A stretch of DNA of 64,000 nt from Tricholomella constricta. Lineage: Eukaryota > Basidiomycota > Agaricomycetes > Agaricales > Lyophyllaceae. Position numbers and translations under genes: made by a program. Below, in pieces: positions 1-11,514 of this stretch. The notes under the pieces are model-generated. The model saw nothing but the letters and a program-made list of their open reading frames with translations. It was not told the DNA's origin and ran no database searches. Each line of letters opens with the position of its first letter. Position 1 is the first letter of the stretch. The stretch lies in contig JAACJP010000065.1 of the NCBI GenBank assembly GCA_013368375.1, positions 1-64,000 on the forward strand. Reading direction: 5' to 3'.

Positions 1-46
1 TAAGGTTCTTCAAGGTGCGGAACCTTTTCTCAATTTTGATCGTCGC

Positions 47-2290
47 ATGTCAAACTTACCAGAGTCTACAGACACATTCATCCGCTTCTTCGACACTGGT
101 AAGCTGTCGTTCGCCACTACCACGAGCATCACCCTTGGGGTGTTCGTCGCGTTCTGCGCATCCCGTTTTCCCTGCTCACCATCGCGCATGTCTGCCTATT
201 CTGATCGTCATCCGCAGATCCCTGTTGATAAGCCGAGTTTCTCTCAACTGTTCGCATCGAGGAAAGTACTTCACGCCGCAGATGCCGATGGGTCAAAGCT
301 CAGGTCCAACGACGACTTCCAAATCGCCGACGCAGCCCGAAACTCGGACGTTGCCATCGTCCCTGTAAGCCCCAGTCCGTCACCGCCGCTGACCGACGCC
401 CCGACCCCGACTTCCTTCGATTCTCCCAATCTCAATCCCAAGAGCGTACGTCTGTGACTTGATCCTAAGCCAGACTCGCTTACTCTCACTTCATGTTCAG
501 CTAAAAAAGAGCAAAAGGAAGCAAAGCTCGCCGCCAAGGACCCGCCGCGGACAAGAAACCAAAGGCCGAAAAGGCAAAGAAGGATGATGCTCCCGATCTC
601 CCCTTCGTCGACCTCGCCCCCAAGGGCCAAAAAAGGGTCCGTCAACTCGCACGTTGCCCCCTCCCCTACTTATACACTTATACACCTATCCCACAGCCCT
701 GAGCGTACCACCAGTCGTACCAGGCGGCCTCGATGGCGATGGGATGGTAGCCGGCGGCCATTCTTGCTTCAAAGGTGGTGTTATCTACTCATCCTACATT
801 CTGGCTCGCCTAACAAAACACCCATACCGCGACGATCTGGCCATAAAATCTGACCGACGATTGCTCCCATTGACATCACGCCGCTCGGTCTGGCGGGCCG
901 AAAAACATTTCGTTGATTCCGTATCATACCGCCAGGATAGGAAAGGCGTCGACCCCTTTCCATAAATGGTAATCCCCGAGAGCACCCAAAAGTACTTTCC
1001 CACCAGGAATAACCAGCCTCGCGGTACCTTTGTTATCTAGTCGCCCCGCCCAACGTTACTGGCGGCCTTCACTTCGGATATGGCTTGACCGTCGCTGTCC
1101 CTGATTCTCTCGTGCGCTGGTGCCACGCCGGTATATCCACCCAGAGCGTCGTCGGGAAGCGCTTGTATAAAACTTCTGGCGAGACCGCGTCGATTGTCTC
1201 ACCTTCTTCCTTTTTCGGCGACTGATTACACACCATTACAGAACCTCTCCCGCGCCGTCACTGAAACCTTTTGCAAACTACATACACGAGGACGGCATCA
1301 TCTACCGCGCCATTCGCCTCGTCAACTGGTATGTCAAGCTCAATACCGCCCTCTCCAACCTCGAGGTTCGTGCCCTCCGCCATGGGCAGCCTAACTCTAA
1401 CTCTAATGCCCCCCTGCACAGGTCGAGCAGAAGGAGCTCACCGACAGGACCTTCCTCCCCGTGCCCGGCTACGATCCCAAGGAAAAGTTTGAGTTTGGAG
1501 TAATTACCAGTTTTGCGTATGTCATTGAGGGTTCGGGTACGTGGATCTGGTTTCAGTTACATGTGCCCGTGGTGCTGACGCGATGACGGCGCAGATGAGC
1601 GCATCGTGGTCGCTGCCATCCGTCCAGAAACAATGCTCGGTGATGCTGCCATTGCTGTGCACCCCGACGATCCTAGGTACACGATACGTGTTGTCTCTTA
1701 CCACGCGTACGTGCCCACTCACTGCATCGCATCGTATCCGACAGTCTACCCCTCTCTCGAGCACCGCCTCCCGATCCTCAAGGACGCCGTCGCCGTCGAC
1801 ATGGAGCGGGCGCGGTCAAGATCACGCCCGCGCACGACCCGAACGACTACGAGGTCGGCGTCAGGCACAACCTGGAGGTTGTGAACACCTTGGACGTTCA
1901 ATGCGAATACGGGGCCCTGGAAGTGGAAGAGGTTCCATGCTAGAGTGGAGGTGGTGAAGACATTGAAGAAGGGAGGGTGGTATGTCGAGACCAAGGATAA
2001 TCCAATGCAGATCCCGATTTGCAGGTGTGTGTCCAGGTGCGGCGTAGTTGGATGGGCTGATGATGTGATATGCTTATAGTAAATCGACCCCATCGAGCCT
2101 GTGCTCAAGCCGCAGTGGTGCTGCAAGCCGCTTGGGGAGGAGGCGGTCAAGGTGTGTATCGTCGAGTTGTTGTGTGGTCCCGTCTAGGCTGACGATGATG
2201 TAGCGCACACGCGCGGACGAGCTCCTCATCACGCCCAAGCAGTCGGAGAACGACTGGAAGGTCAATTTGGGACATGTCGTGTCTTACTTA
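47..2290 (+). pseudogene. Valyl-tRNA synthetase pseudogene with retained introns
   Basis: This is a relic of cytosolic/mitochondrial valyl-tRNA synthetase, the class I enzyme that charges tRNA-Val. Family blocks appear in the right order but in changing frames: a Lys/Ala-rich N-terminal extension near 500-620, [19 protein letters not shown] and [10 protein letters not shown] near 1050-1170, RLVNWYVKLNTALSNLEV near 1310-1365, [16 protein letters not shown] near 1630-1675, [19 protein letters not shown] near 1815-1875, and ITPKQSENDW near 2230-2260. The HIGH-type signature is altered (HFGY). The KMSKS loop and the C-terminal half are absent. Intron-like gaps with GT..AG ends survive, for example 1537-1594 and 2152-2203, so this is a DNA-level duplicate or decayed locus rather than a retrocopy. 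Frameshifts near 540, 1060 and 1900 rule out a product. The 5' limit is uncertain; the open frame from 47 is the likely first exon. Confidence 0.8.
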
Positions 2291-4438
2291 TCATGTGAAA
2301 TCCGGCGCAAGGCGTTCAGTTTTTCAGACGCCACATTCGGTCATGCCGGCGAGGACGAGGAGGATGACGATGAAGAAGGATCCGCTGCGGGTGATTTATT
2401 CATTCGTCCATCCATAGAGACTGGAAGTAACTCTTCTATCTAGAGGTCAAGCTCAGCGGTGCGCTGCAACTTGAGATGCACGTTCATGAAGGCGTCGCCA
2501 AATTAGGCAATGCGTCGACACATGGCCATATCTGGTAAATTGTTCAGAGGCAAGCGATCCCCTCAAGCTCTGCCCGCAATGGGTTCGGGTCCCTCTTTTA
2601 ACGACAACCTTTGTACGGAGGTTCGGATTTCCGAGCCTCTCACTAACTAAACTCTCATGTTATAATGTTCATATCATTTTTTGATCTCTCCCGCGCATTC
2701 TGGTTATGACAGAGCGAGCCTTATTTTATGGTAACGGCTCAAAAAAGGGTGATGGCTGAGAAGATTGAGTAAAAAGTGCTGACTATTCGGGATATCATCT
2801 AACTACTCAAGTAGATAGTTTGCGTTTCCGCGGCCAGCGACTCCTTTGATTCTACACCCCTTTTTGCGGTGACTGCTCAATTCAGTATGTTCACGCTTCC
2901 GCCGCAGCTTGACAGCCCATAGAAAAATTCTCCTCTGCGATTCGATAGGGCTGGGACTCGCGGTCGTAGAGACGCTCGCAATTCCGGAAGGGGAGGACAA
3001 GCAGCCGCCCAAGGCTGTACCTGTCGGACTGCGATGTCGTTTTTCATGGCGGATCGGCACCATCGTCCTGAACGCAGATGCCTAGCTGCGCAGCAAGAGC
3101 AGACTGACTCTTCACAGGAAGACTGACAGCGGAGAGATCACTGATATTATGGCTGAGCAGGTAAACTTCTCGTTTCCCCGTCACAACCCTCACGATCCGC
3201 GACTTATCTATCACGTAGATTGCTCTCCATAATGTACAGACGTTACTATACTGCCATCTGACATGTACATACCTGGTGTGTTCCAGTTCATTTTTTTTCC
3301 GTCCTTCTCATGATAAATCTAGACACAGTGGACGTAGCGCTGAACAAAAACCAATGAATGTCGACCTAACGCCGCCCCCCGTCGTTAGCGCTCCCGCACC
3401 GCCGCCGCTCGGCCTCGACGAGGACGCCGTCATGGTATATACTGTATCTATAGCCTCTGTTACTGTTGCCGCCGCTGGACGGTCTCATCGTGTCGGCGCT
3501 TACGGGCACGTGCTGTAACTGGATGTGGAATCGATTATGTTTGGGTATCATTTCGATATTTCCAGTCAACATATCGATGTATAAGCAAACAATTTGTTTT
3601 GAATTCTGCTTCAATATTTTTGGTAAAAATGATGATGATCGGGCAAACGATTCTTTCTCGATATTTCGACTCTCATTGTCATGGAAAAAGTGTGACACCT
3701 GAGCTTCGATCTTTTCAAACCCTTTTTCGTGACAATGTTCAAAAGGAATAGAGGAAAATATCGAAACAATATTTAACCCTGGCTTTCAATTTTGTTTTTA
3801 CATTTTTGACCTCTATACGGAAACAATATCGAGAGAATGTCCTAAAGGATACCAAAAAAATGTCGAATAGCCAATGAACAATCTCCCTATGATCTTGTGG
3901 ACAGAAAGGTTTAAAAATTGATCAAAACCTTTATTCCATATGTTTGTTCAAATGATTCAAAACATGTCATGAAAGGGATCAAAATGTTATGCAATCACTT
4001 GTGGCATGGTTTCTGTTTCGCATTGTCGCCAACAATGTCTAATCCTTATTCTATACCCCCATTCAATAATTGTTCATTATTTTCTCTCAAAAAAATAAAC
4101 TAAAGCTTTAAACTTTCTTGGAATATTTACAGCATTCTTTTTTGATCTTTTGACTGAAAATATCAAAGTTTGCCTCCAGTGTCACTGTGGATTGGTGAAG
4201 CATGGCGAGCAGGTATCCATCGCAATTCCGCTGCGATGCTTCCTGTGCGCCCCCTGTTTGACCTCAGGCCAGCGCCAGGGCTCGATAGAATTCCAGAGTT
4301 TATCATCATCAATAGTTGACGTCGCGACCTATTTCAATTGAGCAACTTCCGCCGAGAGGACACCCAATATCTACAGCAGTCACCAGTGCCTTTAAAAAAC
4401 AAAGCAAGACCTCCCTCAAGGCTTGTACTATGCCCCAG
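2291..4438. other. Gene-poor, increasingly AT-rich stretch
   Basis: No recognisable gene. A weak chain of plus-strand open segments around 2980-3560, including one rich in Pro/Ala/Leu at 3361-3435, could be splinters of a split gene (possible introns 3162-3219 and 3434-3452). I cannot name it. From 3560 to 4400 the sequence is AT-rich and has no coding signal. Confidence 0.4.
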
Positions 4439-5896
4439 CTAAGCCCACTCTATTGAAGCTACCCCACCCGCCACCGTGCAGGTCCACGCTGCCTCTCCCG
4501 GCCGGCTCAGCACGAACCCGTTCTCGCTCGCGCCGATAAATGTGTTCGGCACCGTCACCACGTCCCCGACCGCCGCGTCAGCGGCGTCTGAAGAAACCTC
4601 TGCACAGCTTAGAAACTTAATAGTCGGGACCGATGCTGCCGCTGGCACATCCAGTTTCAGTGACTTAGGGCGGTGGAAGAACTACACAGGGAGAGAGTAG
4701 AGATGATTAGATTGTGTGAAAAGCCAGGGAAGGGCACACGTACCTGCACTTGCGTGCCCACGACGGGCGCGGTTTGCGAGGCGAGCGAGATGCTCCCCCG
4801 GGAGGGGTCTCCGGCTGTGATGCTATACATCTGCTGTACCGTACCTTTGTGCAGCGTGCCGAGCAGGAACGATTCGTTGTCTTTGAATGACCCTGAAGTA
4901 TCCGTATCGAGCTTGCGCTCGCGAATCGCGCGCAGGAGCAGCTGTGTGGGATTCGTGTCGTTGAGTTCGTTGACCATGTTGCCTTCGCAACTGGGATCGT
5001 AGGTAGTCAGTGTTTGGGCGTAGGTGAACAATGCTATGCGTGGGCGCACCGGGTGACGGTGGTGGGAGCGGAGATTGGGACTACGCCCGGGAAGTCGGTC
5101 GAGGCCCTCCCGCGGGGGATACGGCGCAGTGCGAGCCCTACGGCGCCGGATTCGTGAATTTTATCGTTGTGAAAGAGCGTCACTGGGCGGCCTGTGATGA
5201 ACGGTGTTGATGCAGCGACGAGGCCCAACTTTGAGAGACACCACCATGAGCAACTGCTATAAGAAGGGATATATCGTAGCACACTCACCCTTGTTGCACC
5301 GGGAAACGCACCCAGCGAGTTTAACAGGCCTTCCGGGGCACGGTCCGTCAGGTACAGGACTTCGCTCACGTCCGCCGGGCTGTGGGACACAGGTCAGCAG
5401 TGCACATAACACTTTCACGACAAAAGTCGCCTGACTTGAGATCATGTAGACTTTCTGGCAGTGCCGTGTCCTGCGTGTTGCGCGCCCATATTTCGGCCCA
5501 GGTGTACTGGGCGTCTGGAGCGGGAGGTTCCGTGGGTGCCGCGGGTGCATCATCTTTTGTGCGGAAGGCGTGCCAGCGCCCGACTTGCGGAGTGGAGCGA
5601 CCGGGGAGACTCGAGCGGAAGGGAGTGGCGGTTCCGGGCGGGAAGAGTAAGAGAGAGCAAGCGAGGTGGTCGGCGAGCGGGAGAGGCGTGGAGAGGCAGC
5701 CGAGAGACGTGTGGGAGAAGGAGGTTAGGCGCTGGACGAGCTGGGAGAGCACGGACGGTGGGGCATTGGGCGAGAGCGTGAAGAGGAGTGTGTGCTCCGC
5801 GTAGGACTGCTGCAGACGCGTGAGGTGCGCCACGAGCGCGCTGGGCGACCGCGTGAGCAGTGTAAAGGTCTGCATAGAGAGGGTGACGCGTGACAC
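4439..5896 (-). CDS. FIST-domain protein, five exons, intact
   Basis: Exons on the minus strand are 5896-5436, 5379-5289, 5228-5050, 4990-4744 and 4681-4439. All four introns (56-62 nt) have GT..AG ends and splice to 1,221 nt, giving 406 residues and a stop. The order of motifs fits fungal FIST (F-box and intracellular signal transduction) proteins: LTRSPSALVAHLTRLQQSY at the start, GRWHAFR, SEVLYLTDRAPEGLLNSLG, KLGLVAASTPFITGRPVTLF-like text in exon 3, ESGAVGLAL, then NPTQLLL and AGDPSRGSISL in exon 4. FIST domains are proposed ligand-sensing modules in bacteria and eukaryotes; the fungal role is not established. No signal peptide or membrane segment is seen. The exact frame closure across five exons argues strongly for a functional gene. 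It starts 21 bp from the divergent gene at 5918. Confidence 0.78.
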
Positions 5897-5917
5897 CCCC
5901 CTTCCACTCCGACGACC
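5897..5917. promoter_or_regulatory. 21-bp gap between two divergent start codons
   Basis: The start codons of the minus-strand FIST gene (5896) and the plus-strand small protein gene (5918) are separated by 21 bp of C-rich sequence. The two 5' untranslated regions must therefore overlap, or each promoter must lie inside the neighbouring coding sequence. No TATA box fits in the gap. Confidence 0.6.
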
Positions 5918-6438
5918 ATGTCGTCCACCGACGACTACCCGTCCATGTTATGGGTCACGTACGTTGTCTGTTCGTTGTTCGTTGTTGGACGACTGCTAAA
6001 CTACGACTATGTACACACAGCGTCCCTCCCGTCCTCCTCCTCTCGGCGTACTACGTCCGCAAGTGGTACCTTGCCCGCAGGCTCAGGCTCTATGGCATCG
6101 GCAAGGGCGGTGCGCGTCCCTTATTTAACGTTCCTCTGACCTCAACCGAACCCCACACAGCACCGGGTTTCCAAACGAACGTCCGCCGCGTCCGGGTCAC
6201 ACCTGAGATCGCCGCCCGCATACGACGTGGCGAGGACGTAAGCCCTGAGGAGATTGCGAAGGCGGCCGCAGAGGCGCAGGTGAAGGAGGCACATGATCCC
6301 CCTGCACAAAGGAATAGTCTTGCCGGTCGTGGCGTCGTGGAAGAGCGGCAGTTGGAACAGGAGAGCGGACCTGATACCGAGTGGTTGCCAGAATCCATCA
6401 CCGCGCCCAAGAAGAGGGCAAAAGGGAAAAAGAGATAA
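5918..6438 (+). CDS. Small single-pass membrane protein, three exons, intact
   Basis: Exons 5918-5958, 6021-6109 and 6161-6438 are joined by GT..AG introns of 62 and 51 nt. They give 408 nt, a 135-residue protein plus stop with perfect frame closure. Residues 10-26 (LWVTVPPVLLLSAYYV) form one hydrophobic helix followed by a basic stretch RKWYLARRLR, so the protein is probably anchored with the C-terminal side in the cytosol. The middle (NVRRVRVTPEIAARIRRGE, then DVSPEEIAKAAAEA) looks like a short helical domain. The tail is Lys/Arg-rich (KKRAKGKKR). I do not recognise a named family, though the pattern resembles conserved small fungal proteins of unknown function. It shares its upstream region with the FIST gene. 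Confidence 0.75.
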
Positions 6439-6706
6439 AATCCACTGCAACGAGGTGCCGGATTTTTCTGGCGCGCTCTCTGCATTCCTAAGTAGGAAAT
6501 ATGTAAATGGAAAGTACCTGTGACAATTTACTTCTGGAAATGTTTGGAAAATGCATTTTCATAAAGGATAAACCCCTCAAAGACCCTCACTCCAGACAGG
6601 ATCATCGTTATTGCGGGTTCTGAGGGTCAGGAGCAACTAAGGCTCCAACCGGTTAGTTTTCGTTCACACCTAGACAACGGGGGCGTACTTTTCACCCGTT
6701 GTGCGA

Positions 6707-7963
6707 CTAAAAATCCTCTTCCGTGGCCAAGGCGGTCGGGTCGGCCGACTCGGGAGTCGGGTCAGCTGGGATCGCATCCTTGCGCGCCAGTAGCTGCATG
6801 ATCAGCTCATCCAGTTCCTCCGGCATGACATGGCGCAGGTCAAAGCTCTTTGGGCAGTCACACCAGAAGTGCCCCGGCTGCTTACATCGACGACAGGTGT
6901 CGTCCTGAACAGGACGTGCGCGGAGCCGATCAATGTCCATAGGGACACCTGGGGGAAGAGACGGCATCACGGGCATGTTGAGAAAGTGCGCCGGTGCCGA
7001 CACACGAACGGGAGCGGTCGGTGGGGCAGTGGGTCGCCATCGGAGCATGGGCGCGACCACAGGCATCGGAATGGGGGCAGTCGGGCGACTCGCAGTCGGG
7101 ACTGTCGGAGCCGACCGACGGTGGAAGTCCTCCTCGGTCCTCATGATGAAGTCCTGGGAGCGGGCGATCGCTAGCCAGTCCTCGATCTTGGAGTCGTCGG
7201 GCCGACCCGTGGTGATGCTCCCAAGCCTCCTTGAGAGCTTCGGGTCCATGCCCCGACGGAATTTGAGGACCAGATGGCGGCCGTCTGGGTAATCGGCCTT
7301 GATCCACAGCGCCAAGAACGAGTCGATGTACTCGTCGATGGTGCGCCCATTCTGGAAGTATGCTGTCGACTCAAGGATGAGCGCAGCGTCGGCGACCTCG
7401 TCGAACAGGAAGAACTCCTTCTCAAAGTTCGACGCGAAGTCCTTCCAGGTCGGGAATGCGCGCTTAACCGACCCATACTGAAAGACCCGACCGACGAAGT
7501 TGGCGGCGCGACCGTGTTGCATGTACGACAACACCCAGCTGATTTGGGCGTGGTCGTCGGTGAACTGTCCGACGCTCAGGGAGAAGTAGAGCTGGCACGC
7601 GTTCCAGAAGGCGCGGCCGCCCGATCGAGTGCCGTCGTACACGGGAGGGGGCGACAGCCGAATGTGCAATCCTGATCGCGGAAGGGGAGGGGACGTCGGC
7701 AGGGGCTGCGCCGGCGTCGCGGGGGTCGTAGGTGCTGCTGGGGAGGCAGCGGAGGGGTTCCCCAAAACGATGGTATCTAAAAGAGCGGCGATGCGGTCCA
7801 TGGTGGCCGAGTTGGTGGTGTTGGATTGGGAGAGAGCCGACATTGCAGTTTCAAGGCTTGCCAGTCGTTCCTCTGGCGTGAGCGCAGCAGGAGACGGAGG
7901 CGTGTCAAATTCACCGAAGTTGGACATCTCGAGACGGGACTGGGCGACGATCGGAGCCGGCAC
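6707..7963 (-). CDS. Gag polyprotein of a Ty3/gypsy retrotransposon
   Basis: An uninterrupted 418-residue frame. An N-terminal helical segment with LASLETAMSAL leads into a Pro/Ala/Thr linker. Then comes a retrotransposon Gag (capsid-like) domain at roughly residues 105-270, with the typical PPPVYDG, WVLSYMQHGRAANF, FEKEFFLFDE and RTIDEYIDSFLAL blocks. A second Pro-rich linker and one CCHC zinc knuckle (CRRCKQPGHFWCDC, about residues 357-370) follow, ending in an acidic tail. The first in-frame ATG (7963) was chosen; a second ATG 12 codons later is equally plausible. Gag would package element RNA into virus-like particles. The open frame beside absent pol suggests either recent truncation or retention of gag. 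Confidence 0.85.
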   Translation of the reverse strand: MPAPIVAQSRLEMSNFGEFDTPPSPAALTPEERLASLETAMSALSQSNTTNSATMDRIAALLDTIVLGNPSAASPAAPTTPATPAQPLPTSPPLPRSGLHIRLSPPPVYDGTRSGGRAFWNACQLYFSLSVGQFTDDHAQISWVLSYMQHGRAANFVGRVFQYGSVKRAFPTWKDFASNFEKEFFLFDEVADAALILESTAYFQNGRTIDEYIDSFLALWIKADYPDGRHLVLKFRRGMDPKLSRRLGSITTGRPDDSKIEDWLAIARSQDFIMRTEEDFHRRSAPTVPTASRPTAPIPMPVVAPMLRWRPTAPPTAPVRVSAPAHFLNMPVMPSLPPGVPMDIDRLRARPVQDDTCRRCKQPGHFWCDCPKSFDLRHVMPEELDELIMQLLARKDAIPADPTPESADPTALATEEDF

Positions 7964-8055
7964 GCGCTGGACGGGTTGCGTGTAGCAGACACGTGTTTCA
8001 GCGTGGAGGCTGATCGGTCGGCTTCGTCGGGTCTCAGGTCTTTACACTATTCTAC

Positions 8056-8560
8056 TGTTAGGGCAACCCTTACAGTGGAGCGCTATCACACTGCCAAGGG
8101 GGAATCCGAAGTTATATTGATGTACAGTAAACGAAGGTAAGTAAGGCTTACCTGGCAAGGGGGAATCCGAAGAGAATAGTGTAAAGGATTCCCGAATGCC
8201 AGGGGGCCGACTATATACGAGTGTAGGACGCGAGGGCCGGTCCTCCTGAGTGTACTGTACATGTAATAATAATGAATGGTGTGCGGCGCATGTATGGACA
8301 CGTTCCCGACGCTGTCCGATCCTCGTGGCTCAGGGTACGGGCACGAGGTGGGACAGCCGACGTCGGGATGTCAGGTGGTCGGGATCGGCGTCAGGCGCGC
8401 GCAGGGAGTGAGGGGAAATGACAGGAAGTGAGTAAGTATGTACACCGACGCTTGGGTCGGAGCGTTGGGTCGGGATTGCGATCAGTCAGTCGGGGGCGAG
8501 CACGTGAGTCGGGGAACGATCTGTGAGCATCGGAGAGCGTGAACAAGAGTTCCCCTGACA
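8056..8560 (-). repeat. LTR copy A (5' LTR of the gag fragment)
   Basis: 505 bp bounded on the plus strand by TGTTAGGG and CCCCTGACA. It is repeated at 11061-11509, 37639-38123 and 45961-46445. The internal repeated block GGGGAATCCGAAG and the GTCCGATCCTCGTGGCTCAG core are shared by copies A-C. No 5-bp target duplication is present (TCTAC against CCGGC), as expected because the right flank is outside the element and the left flank is its interior. Confidence 0.8.
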
Positions 8561-8785
8561 CCGGCCAGGCTGGGTTGAAGGAAGTGAAGGAAGAAAAGAC
8601 AGGGCAGGAGACCATTGTCGTTCATTCCTTCCTTGATGTTCACGATCTCGTCTTGCCTGCTGCGCCACGGATCGCTGCATGGCAGTACTTAGGCATGTTG
8701 AAGGTTGGCCTATACTGGCAACAGGCGCACTCAGGTGAGAGGAATCACAATCTACATGCATCGGAATTGAGGGCTTTGAAATGAA

Positions 8786-9268
8786 ATGAGCACCGACATA
8801 AAAAATATGCAAAATTTCGCTGCGCACTGTTTGTCCACCCAGCATAACCCCAGAATTGGTCAGTGGGACGTTTTCATCCTGACGGTAAACACGTCTTCGC
8901 CGCGGCGAGTCCAAAAGTTCCGTGTTGCGACCCTCTCTATTCGAAGCTCGATTGTCTGCCCTTGTTCGCTCAGCGTACCCAGGCTGGGGAGTAGGAGTTT
9001 CAGGTCTGGGCATAGCCAAGCGACGGCGCGGGCTTTCCTCGACATTTTGGGAGAGTTGCCTAAATGCTTGCCTTGCGCATTGCTGATGACGTTGGGGAGT
9101 AGTAAGGGTATTATGAGCTCTATCCATGAGTGAGTTGAGGGTCCCAAAAAGAGTTAAATCTCGTACAGCGACAGCGAATATCAATCGCATTGTCCCTGAG
9201 GCGCGAGGCCTGAGTGCTGAGTTGCCAAGGATTGCCGAAATTTCGAGAATGTTGGCGACTCTCCATCT
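8786..9268 (-). other. Unrecognised Arg-rich open frame
   Basis: On the minus strand an open frame from about 9268 to 8786 reads through ILEISAILGNSALRPRAS and LFGTLNSLMDRAHNTLT, then an Arg/Glu/Pro-rich tail. The first part has the heptad-like look of a helical domain; the rest is low complexity. It starts after a stop at about 9277. I cannot assign a family; it may be a fragment of a mobile-element protein. Confidence 0.3.
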
Positions 9269-9362
9269 TCAAAGGCTGTCCATTGACCAAAGCTACATAG
9301 CTCTGAACACCATTGCGCTAGCGACCAAAGTGCCTAGACCCTGGGATGAGTCCGAGCGCTAA

Positions 9363-11055
9363 GAAAGCTACCGAGCAGGTGTAGAACAGCTGTTGAAAAT
9401 CGGGGTTACTGGAAGGTAAAATGGTGAGTTTGTATGCCCCTATGCCGCTGACAATTCCTCCCAAGGGTAAAAAAAACTCACTGAGTGCTTGTAGGAGACG
9501 CGAAGCTTGAAGTGTCGCGTTTATAATTTACGCGACACGATGATTTTGGCAAGGTGGACAGAGAAGAAGCGATGAAATCGGCTCAAAAGCGTTGTACACA
9601 GCAAGTGCACCGTTAGACCATGCACTTCTTCAACGAATCTGATGCTTGGCGTTATGGGTGCGAGGGAGATCAATAGATAGAATGGGCAGAGGTTTTGAAG
9701 GAGTGGGCGGCAAGCTCATCGATCATCGTGTTATCATCGTGCTGTGCATGAAGTGAGTTGTGAGAAAAATCCCGCGTGGCTTGTCTAGCCAATCAGAAGA
9801 CATTCTTTGTCTCCCGTGGAAAAAACCGTAGTCATTTATTATATTAGATAAAACACACGTGATACATGGCGGTCAACGGTCCGCTTTATCTTTGTCTTTA
9901 TGTCTGCCGTGGGAACCGAGCATTTTTGTTATAATAGATCACAGGTAAATGAAACAGGGCTACATAAGCCTGCGCATGGTGAGCTGAGATAAGGCATGCA
10001 CAGCTATGAAATTTCCAGAACTTAGACAGTAGGAATTAAATGTTCAGAAATTAACTGGATCGTCGTAACGGCGGATTCTGGGGGGTAGGGAGCCGTTTCG
10101 CAGGCCTCTGCAACCGGTTCTGGAACCTCGCCCACGTGCGCACGCGCCTATCTCGCCCTCGGAGCGGATCAGATTGTTGCAGTGCGCTGGGATTGAATCC
10201 TGGGGCCTCCATTCAGTTTGTCCTCCCGGACCCCCGCAGTGTGCTAGTGTTTAGCAGAAGCAGTGCGAGGGGAAGTTTTCCAGGTGCTGTTCTGTCATTA
10301 AATCGTGGGCCGCAGTTATCGTACCTTCGTCTTCAACGCTTTTGGCCCAGGTAAGCGCTTCGCATCCGCTTTGCTGCCACTCAGCTTACCCCGAACTTCT
10401 AGTGACACATATCAGGCTTCGCCTTCATTTGGTCACTCCGGACCCGTGTCACTGATTTTTAGTACGCTTCGGCCTTGCTCGCCATACGCGTCTTACTGAC
10501 CTTTCGGTCCTCACAGCCCGTCTTCGTTGTCCTCGACAAAGTACGCTCGGCTCCCGCTCGTTATTCTCCTTCTTAGGTTGCTAATTTACAGTTCAGTAGT
10601 TACACTAGTTCTTCGTTACTTCGTTCGCCCGCCCTCCACTCCCTTTTCCTTTTTTGAGTTGTGTTCTCGTAGTTGCTTCCTTTGTTTGCCCTTTCGCTCC
10701 TTGCCACATCCCTCCACATTTTCCGCGCCCTTACAACCGATCTTTCGTGCTTCAACAACTTCTCGGTGCTCTCTTGAGTTGAAAAATATATATTGGGGGC
10801 CTGCTAGTCAGTCCCCAGTTTCCTGCTATTCCGCTATTCCGCCTCCCCGCGGTCTCTTCCCCTCCGTCGTCCAGCAACTCCTCAAGCAGAGGCTGAATAA
10901 ACTGGACTTGCCAGGCAAATGTGAACACCAGATTCAGAAGTGTTGTTTGGAATCTGGACGAAGAAATTGATCGCTGTTTAAATTAATATTCAATACTCTA
11001 GTCCAATGCGGCCACACTGGGTGACCTGGCGATACACATCAGTACACAGCAAATA
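9363..11055. other. No gene seen; pyrimidine-rich from 10.3 to 10.95 kb
   Basis: No open frame with recognisable content. Between 10300 and 10950 the plus strand is strongly biased to C and T, with scattered Ser/Pro/Leu-coding frames that look like compositional artefacts. Confidence 0.5.
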
Positions 11056-11514
11056 CAAACTGTTAGGATGACCTCACGAGCAGAGCTGAGTCGTACTGGC
11101 AGAGGGGAATCCGAAGTTATATTAAGTACAGTAAGGAATGTAAAGAGGGGCTTACCTGGCAGAGGGGAATCCGAAGAGAATAGACTAAGGATCCCCAATG
11201 CCAGTAGGCTGACTATATACGAGTACTGTACATAATAATCAAAGAATGGTCTGCGGCGCATGTATGGACATGTTCCCGATGCTGTCCGATCCTCGTGGCT
11301 CAGGGTACGGGCACGAGTTGGGGCAGCCGACGTCGGGATGTCGGGTGGTCAAGATCGGCGTCGGGCGCGCGCAGGGAGAGATGGGAAAAGACAGGAAGTG
11401 TGTAAGTGTATACACCGACGCTTGGGTCAGAGCGTCAGGGGTCGGGATCGTGAACAGTCGGGACCGATCGCATGAGCGTCGGAGGGTGCGAAAGGGAGTT
11501 CCTCTAACACAAAC
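11056..11514 (-). repeat. Solo LTR copy B with 5-bp target duplication
   Basis: The LTR spans 11061-11509 (TGTTAGGATGACC...CCTCTAACA) and is flanked on both sides by CAAAC (11056-11060 and 11510-11514). No internal element sequence lies beside it. This is the signature of LTR-LTR recombination after insertion. Orientation matches copies A and D. Confidence 0.9.

Larger units (their letters stand above)
6480..8560 (-). mobile_element. Ty3/gypsy fragment: 5' LTR + leader + gag, pol missing
   Basis: Read on the minus strand, the order is LTR (8560-8056), a 93-bp leader, the gag start at 7963 and gag stop at 6707. A short degenerate tail with stops in every frame follows. No protease, reverse transcriptase, RNase H, integrase or 3' LTR is found before the intact host gene ending at 6438, so the element is truncated downstream of gag. 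The left limit (6480) is approximate. Confidence 0.7.
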
